NCBI RefSeq assembly: GCF_009834875.1
Contig: NZ_WVHT01000010.1
Coordinates: 62,001 to 126,000 of the forward strand
Source: Hufsiella arboris
GTDB lineage: Bacteria > Bacteroidota > Bacteroidia > Sphingobacteriales > Sphingobacteriaceae
Length of the DNA: 64,000 nt
Reading direction: 5' to 3'
Positions 58,659 to 64,000 of this stretch are shown here, in pieces. A model generated the notes under the pieces. That model was not told the origin of the DNA and made no database searches. It was given only the letters and a program-made list of their open reading frames with translations. A program made the translations under genes and the position numbers. Position 1 is the first letter of the stretch. Every line of letters starts with the position of its first letter.

Positions 58659-59480
58659 ATGAATATACTAAATGCATCTATAATCGACCTTCTACAGCTG
58701 GCAAAAGATAAAAAACAGGAATACCTAAGTGCCGAACCCTTTCCGAACATTGTGTTTGAAAATTTTTTTGATCCACAAATCTTAAACCAGGTTGCCCAGG
58801 ACTTCCCCGATCTTTCAAAAAAAAGTGATGTTATAAGCTACGATAATCATAACGAAAAAAAATTCGAAGCAAAAGGTGAGAAACATTTTAGCGATACGAC
58901 AAAGCTTCTGGTTCATTATTTAAACTCCCAGCCGTTTCTGGAATTTTTACAGGAACTCACCGGTATTAACGAAACCCTATTGCCTGACCCTTATCTTACA
59001 GGTGGCGGTTACCATGAAATTAAGCCAGGAGGATTATTAAAGGTTCACGCCGACTTTAATAAACATGAGTTTACTAAACTTGACCGCAGGATCAATCTCC
59101 TGGTGTACCTGAATCATGACTGGGAAGAGGCTTATGGAGGACATTTCGAGCTATGGGATAAAAATATGACGAAAGCATACAAGAAGATCTTACCTGTTTT
59201 TAACCGGGTAGCGATATTTTCCACGACGGATTTTTCATTTCATGGCCATCCGGATCCGCTAACATGCCCTGCTGACCGAAGCCGGAGATCTTTGGCGTTA
59301 TATTATTATAGTAACGGCCGACCAAAAAGCGAAATAGATAAAAAGCCGCATTCAACGTTATTCGTAGATCGGGCGGGAATAAAAAACGATACCGTGAAAG
59401 AACCAATAACATTGAAAAGTGTATTGTCCGATTTGACACCGCCGGTAATAACAAGACTAGCAAAACGGATTATTAAATAA
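58659..59480 (+). CDS. 2OG-Fe(II) oxygenase (prolyl-4-hydroxylase-like)
   Basis: Protein of 273 residues with a double-stranded beta-helix oxygenase fold. The iron ligands are His130 and Asp132 in LLKVHADFNKH and His195 in FSFHGHPDPL. The 2-oxoglutarate-binding Arg is in RSRRSLALYYYS. Similar enzymes sit in polysaccharide or LPS regions and hydroxylate small or sugar-linked substrates; the substrate is unknown. Between the AKR gene and the alkylation-repair operon. Confidence 0.85.
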   Translation: MNILNASIIDLLQLAKDKKQEYLSAEPFPNIVFENFFDPQILNQVAQDFPDLSKKSDVISYDNHNEKKFEAKGEKHFSDTTKLLVHYLNSQPFLEFLQELTGINETLLPDPYLTGGGYHEIKPGGLLKVHADFNKHEFTKLDRRINLLVYLNHDWEEAYGGHFELWDKNMTKAYKKILPVFNRVAIFSTTDFSFHGHPDPLTCPADRSRRSLALYYYSNGRPKSEIDKKPHSTLFVDRAGIKNDTVKEPITLKSVLSDLTPPVITRLAKRIIK

Positions 59481-59537
59481 TGCATTTTTTTTAATTAACT
59501 AAGCAAGTTTCGGGTTCATCCGGTTTGCGCTGCCGCC

Positions 59538-59545
59538 TAATTTTG
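59538..59545 (+). promoter_or_regulatory. Candidate -7 element (TAATTTTG) of the alkylation-repair operon
   Basis: Exact match to TAnnTTTG 18 bp before the ATG at 59563, implying a very short leader. No good -33 match at the usual spacing was seen, which would fit activator-dependent transcription. Confidence 0.42.
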
Positions 59546-59562
59546 AGTATAATTTAAATCGG

Positions 59563-60408
59563 ATGGAAACGCAGGAAAAAACAGATTACAGACGAATTGC
59601 ACAGGCAATCGACTACTTGAAATCTAATTTCAGGGAACAGCCGGAACTGGACGAAATAGCTGAAAAAGTCCATTTAAGTCCCTTTCATTTTCAGCGCATG
59701 TTTACTGAATGGGCTGGTATAAGTCCGAAGAAATTTGTTCAATACCTGAGCTTAGAATATGCCAAAAGCATTCTGAAGGAGAAACAGGCCACCTTGTTTG
59801 ACGCCGCATTTGAAACAGGGCTATCAGGAACCAGCCGTCTTCACGACCTGTTCATTAATATCGAGGGAATGACACCGGGCGAGTACAAAAATGGCGGCGA
59901 ACAGCTGTCGATTAATTACAGTTTTGCTGAAAGCCCGTTTGGAACGTTGCTCGTCGCTTCAACCGCTAAAGGGATTTGCTATATGGCTTTTGCTGAAGAT
60001 GAATTACATGCATCTGATGACTTGAGGAAGCGGTTTCCTAATGCCAGGTATCAACAGCTGTTCGACAAGAAACAGGAAAATGCGCTTAACATTTTTAGCC
60101 GCGACTGGACAAAAATTGATGATATCAAGCTCCATTTGAAGGGAACACCGTTCCAGTTAAAAGTTTGGGAAACACTGCTGAAAGTGCCGATGGGAGGCTT
60201 AGTAACTTATTCTACTCTTGCCGGAAACATACAGAATCCTAATGCATGCCGGGCAGTGGGTTCGGCAGTGGGTGATAATCCCGTCGCGTTCCTGATTCCA
60301 TGCCACAGGGTGATCAGGTCAGACGGAGCCCTCGGCGGATATCACTGGGGAACTAACCGAAAAACAGCAATGATCGGTTGGGAAGCGGCACGGGTTAATT
60401 TTCAATAA
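59563..60408 (+). CDS. AraC-type regulator fused to O6-methylguanine-DNA methyltransferase
   Basis: Protein of 281 residues. Residues about 10-110 are an AraC HTH pair (LDEIAEKVHLSPFHFQRMFT, GISPKKFVQYLSLEYAKSIL). Residues about 118-281 are the MGMT domain with the acceptor Cys247 in FLIPCHRVIRSDG. It corresponds to the middle and C-terminal parts of Ada. The N-terminal Ada metal-binding domain is missing from this protein but occurs as a separate gene two genes downstream. It repairs O6-alkylguanine and probably regulates the operon. Confidence 0.92.
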   Translation: METQEKTDYRRIAQAIDYLKSNFREQPELDEIAEKVHLSPFHFQRMFTEWAGISPKKFVQYLSLEYAKSILKEKQATLFDAAFETGLSGTSRLHDLFINIEGMTPGEYKNGGEQLSINYSFAESPFGTLLVASTAKGICYMAFAEDELHASDDLRKRFPNARYQQLFDKKQENALNIFSRDWTKIDDIKLHLKGTPFQLKVWETLLKVPMGGLVTYSTLAGNIQNPNACRAVGSAVGDNPVAFLIPCHRVIRSDGALGGYHWGTNRKTAMIGWEAARVNFQ

Positions 60409-60414
60409 TGCAAG

Positions 60415-61128
60415 ATGGATAATATAATTGAACGGCTGGAAACGGTCGACTGGCAGCTTGTGTGCAGTCAGCTCAATGACAAGGGTTATTCGCAGATAAA
60501 AGGACTTGTAACACCACACGATTGTGATGTTCTCAGGAATCAATATGGAGATCAGCAGTTATTCCGTAAAACGATTACAATGGAGCGCTACCGTTTCGGC
60601 AAGGGCGAGTACAGGTATTATAATTATCCGCTGCCCGAGCTTATTCATCTGATACGGGAAAATGTATATGAAAAGCTGGCGCCTGCTGCAAATAGCTGGA
60701 TGAACGTTCTTCATATCGATCGGCAATATCCGGCTTCACTTAGTGATTTGCAAAGCCTTTGCAGAGCGCACAATCAACATGAACCGACGGTTCTAATACT
60801 TAATTATAAGCAGGGCGGATTTAATACTTTGCACCAGGACTTGTACGGCGACATTTTCTTTCCCTTTCAGCTCGTGCTTTTTTTAAATGAACCAGGTACA
60901 GATTATGAAGGCGGCGAATTTGTCCTTACAGAACAGGTTCCCAGGGCGCAGTCAAAAGCCATCGTTTTGCGGCCAGGGAAGGGTGATGCATTGATCTTTA
61001 CAACCAATTTCCGGCCTGTTAAAGGTAATCACGGATTTTACAGGGCGAATATGAAACATGGAGTTAGTGAAGTTTTAAATGGAAACAGGTATTCCCTGGG
61101 GATCATTTTTCATGATGCTGTAACATGA
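60415..61128 (+). CDS. 2OG-Fe(II) oxygenase of the COG3826 type, Ada-linked
   Basis: Protein of 237 residues. Iron ligands His140 and Asp142 in FNTLHQDLYGD and His215 in NMKHGVSEV; the cosubstrate Arg is probably Arg225 in NGNRYSLGII. This family is often found beside Ada/AlkA and is thought to reverse alkylation lesions or hydroxylate nucleic-acid-linked groups. Activity is not proven for this type. It starts 6 bp after the AraC-MGMT gene and overlaps the next gene by 4 bp. Confidence 0.84.
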   Translation: MDNIIERLETVDWQLVCSQLNDKGYSQIKGLVTPHDCDVLRNQYGDQQLFRKTITMERYRFGKGEYRYYNYPLPELIHLIRENVYEKLAPAANSWMNVLHIDRQYPASLSDLQSLCRAHNQHEPTVLILNYKQGGFNTLHQDLYGDIFFPFQLVLFLNEPGTDYEGGEFVLTEQVPRAQSKAIVLRPGKGDALIFTTNFRPVKGNHGFYRANMKHGVSEVLNGNRYSLGIIFHDAVT

Positions 61129-61391
61129 TAGAGCATATTGCACTGGGAATAGCCAAACTTGAAAGGGCAAGAAACCTCAAAGTGATGATGGACAACGGCG
61201 AAGTAACTTTCGCCGGCAATCGAAACCTGAAAATATTTGGCGGGCTGAAATGCGATTCCGGCAAGCGGATGAAAGTAAAAAACCGGGTATTCTTTCGCAA
61301 TAAAGAAGAAGCATTAAGCCTTGGTTACCGGCCATGCGGACATTGTTTAAAGTCAGAATACATTCTTTGGAAAAAGAACCGGGAAGATTAG
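61125..61391 (+). CDS. Stand-alone Ada-type metal-binding domain protein
   Basis: Protein of 88 residues. Residues about 28-75 match the N-terminal Ada zinc domain: LKIFGGLKCDSGKRM, then RVFFRNKEEALSLGYRPCGH with Cys71 and Cys74. In Ada the zinc ligands are four Cys, one being the methyl-phosphotriester acceptor four residues before the second. Here that position is Gly39 and only three Cys (43, 71, 74) remain. It therefore probably cannot act as the usual methyl acceptor. Coupled by a 4-bp overlap to the oxygenase gene. It converges with the AlkA-like gene with a 4-bp overlap. Confidence 0.85.
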   Translation: MIEHIALGIAKLERARNLKVMMDNGEVTFAGNRNLKIFGGLKCDSGKRMKVKNRVFFRNKEEALSLGYRPCGHCLKSEYILWKKNRED

Positions 61392-62284
61392 GCGAGGCTT
61401 CTCCATAAATAGAAAACAAGGTAACTTTCCCAGCCTTTATACCGGTCGAAAAATTCCTTTATCTTTTCGAGCTCAGTTCGGTTAGCTATAACACCATGAG
61501 TAGTTAAGGCGTTCAGCAGTCCAACATCACCGTGAGGGATGCATGACCGCTCTTTAAGCGACTTCATCAGCGCGTAGTTAGCCGTCCATATACCGATTCC
61601 ACGAATGTTCAGAAGTGTTTTTTGTCGTTCGGCAAGTGATGGTAATGATTTTATGACCTCTTTGTTCAAATCGCCGTTCGAAAATCTTTTTGCCAGTTCA
61701 ATAATATACTCGGCCTTTTTCCCTGAAAACTGCATGCCTTTAAACTCATCAACGGTCGCCAGTTCCAAAACTTGCGGAAGCGGAAAAGTATAATAAACAG
61801 AATCTTCGCATGTTATTGTTCCGCCATATTTCTCTACCAGCCTGCGTTTTAGCTTGTAAGCGAATGACAGGTTTATTTGCTGCCCGATAATACTCCAGCA
61901 AAGTGCTTCAAATAAATCGGGGATAGCAATAAGCCGAAGACCGCGGAACCTTTCAGGCATGTATCGGAATGTTTCATCGCTGGCTAATAGATCATAAAAT
62001 GGCTGTATATCGTGTGAGAGGTCAAACCACTCAGTAATATATTCCTTAATTGCCTGAACACTTTCCCCGTCATCCGGTCCCGCTAATATTTCGACTAAAA
62101 GTTCTTGTTGTTTTTCGCTGATCCTTAATAAGAATTGACTTTGATCTATTACAACCACCTTCGAAATCTCCCTGTTACCAATTTTATGCAGGCAGTCGTC
62201 ATAGTTCCTGTCGAGGAACCAAAGGCACTCATCAAAACTGAAAGAATCCGGGAGTGGAATAACAATGATTTTAGCGGTATGCAT
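61388..62284 (-). CDS. AlkA-like DNA-3-methyladenine glycosylase
   Basis: From MHTAKIIVIPLPDSF the protein has 298 residues; a Met at 62323 would add 13 residues and shrink the divergent promoter gap to 43 bp before the next gene. The HhH-GPD core is LLNIRGIGIWTANYALMKSL and CIPHGDVGLLNAL, the Asp of HGDVG being the expected catalytic residue. EALCWSIIGQQINLSFAYKL precedes it, as in AlkA. It removes 3-methyladenine and other alkylated bases. It is convergent with the Ada-type operon. Confidence 0.87.
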   Translation of the reverse strand: MHTAKIIVIPLPDSFSFDECLWFLDRNYDDCLHKIGNREISKVVVIDQSQFLLRISEKQQELLVEILAGPDDGESVQAIKEYITEWFDLSHDIQPFYDLLASDETFRYMPERFRGLRLIAIPDLFEALCWSIIGQQINLSFAYKLKRRLVEKYGGTITCEDSVYYTFPLPQVLELATVDEFKGMQFSGKKAEYIIELAKRFSNGDLNKEVIKSLPSLAERQKTLLNIRGIGIWTANYALMKSLKERSCIPHGDVGLLNALTTHGVIANRTELEKIKEFFDRYKGWESYLVFYLWRSLA

Positions 62285-62372
62285 TTCCAAAAATAGCCAT
62301 AAAGTACCCGCCGGATAATACACTTTTTGCTACATTCTTAAAACAGTAAAATGCACCGGTTGTAAAGTGTAT

Positions 62373-62588
62373 ATGAAGCGATATTACGTAGAATCATCGG
62401 CCTTAAAAACTCTGGGTTATGATGAAAAGCGAAAAATACTTGAGGTCGAATTTAGAGAGGAGGGAGCAGTATGGCAATATCTGAACGTTTCTAAAGCTGA
62501 CTATAAACGCCTGCTTCAGGCAGAGTCGAAGGGGAATTACTTTGTTACAAGGATCAAAGGAAAACACGCCGAACAACGAATAGGATAG
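62373..62588 (+). CDS. KTSC-domain protein
   Basis: Small protein of 71 residues from the ATG at 62373 (a GTG 6 bp earlier is possible). The whole protein is one KTSC domain: YVESSALKTLGYDEKRKILE, VEFREEGAVWQYLNVSKADY, LLQAESKGNYFVTRIKGKHA. Family members are often fused to or near nucleic-acid enzymes, but the function is unknown. Followed by a strong bidirectional terminator. Confidence 0.85.
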   Translation: MKRYYVESSALKTLGYDEKRKILEVEFREEGAVWQYLNVSKADYKRLLQAESKGNYFVTRIKGKHAEQRIG

Positions 62589-62613
62589 TTGCTGCCGGCT
62601 AACCGTTTCGTTA

Positions 62614-62650
62614 AAATACGCTACCGGCCATTATCGCCTGTAGCGTATTT
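62614..62650. terminator. Bidirectional intrinsic terminator
   Basis: Perfect 11-bp arms AAATACGCTAC (62614-62624) and GTAGCGTATTT (62640-62650), extended by GGC/GCC inside. It lies between the convergent KTSC and fumarylacetoacetate-hydrolase-family genes, with A- and T-rich ends. Confidence 0.8.
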
Positions 62651-62682
62651 ATAAAATTTAGTTACACCCTGTTGTATTCAAA

Positions 62683-63540
62683 TTAGCTTTTAACATAGGC
62701 CTTAACTTCCTGCCGTGCTTCTCCCAAATGTTCAATTCCGAGTTCTACTACGTCTCCAGCCTTTAAATAAACCGGCGGGTTAAAGCCAAGTCCTACGCCG
62801 GCTGGTGTTCCGGTTGAAATGATATCCCCCGGTAATAAAGTCATAAACTGAGAGACGTAAGAAACCAGGAATGGAATTTTAAATATCAAGTTTGCAGTGG
62901 TTCCGTCCTGCATTCTTTTTCCGTTAACATCCAGCCATAATCTGAGGTTGTTAAGGTCGGGAATTTCATCAGGTGTTACCAGGTAAGGCCCTACCGGCGC
63001 AAAAGTGTCGCAGCCTTTACCCTTGTCCCAGGTACCGTTGCGCTCCATCTGAAAAGCGCGTTCTGATACATCGTTATGAAGCACATAACCTGCAATGAAA
63101 CTGCTTGCCTCTTCTTCCGTTACGTAGCTTGCCTTTTTATTGATAACCACGGCGAGTTCAACTTCCCAATCAGTTTTTTCAGAGTTTTTGGGTATGATGA
63201 TCTCATCATATGGTCCTGTAAGTGCCGTAGTACTTTTCATGAAGATCACCGGTTCAGACGGTATCTGGGCATTCGTCTCTTTGGCATGGTCGGCATAATT
63301 TAAGCCTATGCAAACAATTTTTGAAGGCCGTGCTACAGGCGATCCTAAGCGATCTTCCTCACCGATCTTTGTAAGCTCACCTTTATTTTGCGTGATAAAC
63401 TCCGCAAGTTTCTGGAGGCCGTCTTCTTCAAAAAAAGATTCGTTATAGTCATTGCCAATGGCCGAAACGTCATATTTTATTCCATCCAGTACAATTCCCG
63501 GCTTTTCCCGGCCTGGTTTTCCGTAACGTATTAATTTCAT
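62683..63540 (-). CDS. Fumarylacetoacetate hydrolase-family protein (2,4-diketo-3-deoxy-sugar-acid hydrolase-like)
   Basis: Protein of 285 residues. An N-terminal domain (KLIRYGKPGREKPGIVLDG) precedes the FAH fold with IVCIGLNYADHAKETNAQIP, TDWEVELAVVINKKASYVTE (metal-binding Glu pair), DVSERAFQME (Asp), CDTFAPVGPYLV and ISTGTPAGVGLGFNPP. The 285-residue form with this N-terminus matches 2,4-diketo-3-deoxy-L-fuconate/rhamnonate hydrolases, which split the diketo sugar acid to pyruvate and lactate. The SDR gene 5 bp upstream would supply that substrate. Confidence is good for family, moderate for substrate. Confidence 0.85.
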   Translation of the reverse strand: MKLIRYGKPGREKPGIVLDGIKYDVSAIGNDYNESFFEEDGLQKLAEFITQNKGELTKIGEEDRLGSPVARPSKIVCIGLNYADHAKETNAQIPSEPVIFMKSTTALTGPYDEIIIPKNSEKTDWEVELAVVINKKASYVTEEEASSFIAGYVLHNDVSERAFQMERNGTWDKGKGCDTFAPVGPYLVTPDEIPDLNNLRLWLDVNGKRMQDGTTANLIFKIPFLVSYVSQFMTLLPGDIISTGTPAGVGLGFNPPVYLKAGDVVELGIEHLGEARQEVKAYVKS

Positions 63541-63545
63541 TTGAT

Positions 63546-64000
63546 TTAGTTATTAAGTTTAACAAAGCCACCATCAATATGATAATCACAGCCTGTTATA
63601 AATGACGCCTCGTCTGAACAAAGATATAGCATCAGGGTCGCGATTTCTTCAGTTGTTCCCATTCGGCCAATAGGTTGTGAGGCAGACAGTTTTTCAAACA
63701 TTTCTTTTTCCTGTCCGGGATAATTTTTGGCGATAAAACCATCTACGAAAGGAGTGTGGACCCTTGCCGGACATATACAATTACACCGGATATTACTGCT
63801 GAGGTAGTCGCGGGCCACAGATAAGGTCATTGCCTGGACAGCACCTTTGCTCATCGAATACGCAAAGCGATCAGTAATTCCGACAACCGCGGCTATTGAT
63901 GAAAGATTTAAAATGACACCGCCATTGTTTTTTATCATCATTGGCAAAACGACGTGTAACAGGTTGTACGCCCCTTTCACATTAATATTATAAACGCGAT
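63546..64000 (-). CDS. SDR-family dehydrogenase (5' end outside window)
   Basis: The frame is open to the window edge, so the N-terminal NAD-binding motif is not visible. The remaining part has VILNLSSIAAVVGI (catalytic Ser region), AYSMSKGAVQAMTLSVARDY (Tyr-x3-Lys), IRCNCICPARVHTPFVDGFI and the end FITGCDYHIDGGF. This end-form is typical of 2-keto-3-deoxy-L-fuconate dehydrogenases. With the adjacent FAH-family gene it suggests the oxidative branch of L-fucose or a similar deoxysugar-acid pathway. Confidence 0.85.
   Translation of the reverse strand, partial: RVYNINVKGAYNLLHVVLPMMIKNNGGVILNLSSIAAVVGITDRFAYSMSKGAVQAMTLSVARDYLSSNIRCNCICPARVHTPFVDGFIAKNYPGQEKEMFEKLSASQPIGRMGTTEEIATLMLYLCSDEASFITGCDYHIDGGFVKLNN

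Noticed and set aside
62288-62295. TATTTTTG as promoter of the AlkA-like gene
   Set aside because: It matches the -7 consensus on the minus strand but lies only 4 bp before the chosen start codon and inside the longer reading, so it cannot be placed with confidence.

Overview
This window is a chromosomal segment of a Bacteroidota bacterium, most likely family Sphingobacteriaceae (Pedobacter/Mucilaginibacter-like). The evidence is the gene families present (an exosortase of the Y type with its associated glycosyltransferase and Wzy-like protein, a UpxY/NusG-type antiterminator, a GH92 mannosidase, NamZ), several -7 elements of the form TAnnTTTG, and abundant short palindromic intergenic repeats. 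No rRNA, tRNA, CRISPR array, prophage or insertion sequence was recognised.

Region 1 (1-2.6 kb): the tail of a threonine-aldolase-like gene, a pentapeptide-repeat protein, a repeat-rich gap and a methyltransferase. Region 2 (2.6-40.2 kb) is a very large exopolysaccharide/surface-glycan locus read almost entirely on the minus strand. Its head is at 39.5 kb (outer-membrane exporter Wza, tyrosine kinase Wzc, UpxY-like antiterminator). A 610-bp repeat-filled gap follows, then an AsnB-type amidotransferase, an ABC exporter (Wzm/Wzt), a three-gene module for a formylated 3-amino-3,6-dideoxyhexose nucleotide sugar, and a long run of glycosyltransferases (16 in the whole locus). It ends with an oxidoreductase pair, acyl- and acetyltransferases, a Wzy-like membrane protein, an exosortase, a deacetylase and methyltransferases. 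A small secreted protein with a PID-CTERM-like sorting tail lies divergently upstream of wza at 39.8-40.2 kb. It is the only candidate exosortase substrate in the window, so exosortase and substrate bracket the locus.

Region 3 (40.2-55 kb): housekeeping and envelope genes, namely prfC, a NIPSNAP protein, two lipoproteins, fmt, namZ, a LolC/E-like permease, a tandemly duplicated lipoprotein pair, mazG, a GNAT acetyltransferase and a GH92 glycosidase. Region 4 (55-62.6 kb): an outer-membrane barrel protein, a TfoX / winged-helix / DUF1801 operon, an aldo-keto reductase, a 2OG-Fe(II) oxygenase, and an alkylation-damage repair cluster (AraC-MGMT fusion, a COG3826-type oxygenase, a stand-alone Ada-type metal-binding domain and a convergent AlkA-like glycosylase). 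Region 5 (62.6-64 kb): a fumarylacetoacetate-hydrolase-family enzyme and the tail of an SDR dehydrogenase, a pairing typical of oxidative L-fucose/deoxysugar-acid breakdown.

The most unusual observations are: (i) the exosortase and its single apparent target at opposite ends of the glycan locus; (ii) genomic palindromic repeats that appear to have inserted in frame inside two glycosyltransferase genes; (iii) the coexistence of a Wzy-like protein with an ABC exporter and no Wzx or initiating transferase; (iv) an ankyrin-tailed sugar N-formyltransferase; (v) a tandem duplication that carried along the decaying 3' end of the neighbouring permease gene; and (vi) an Ada response split over separate genes, with the usual methyl-acceptor cysteine missing from the metal-binding part.
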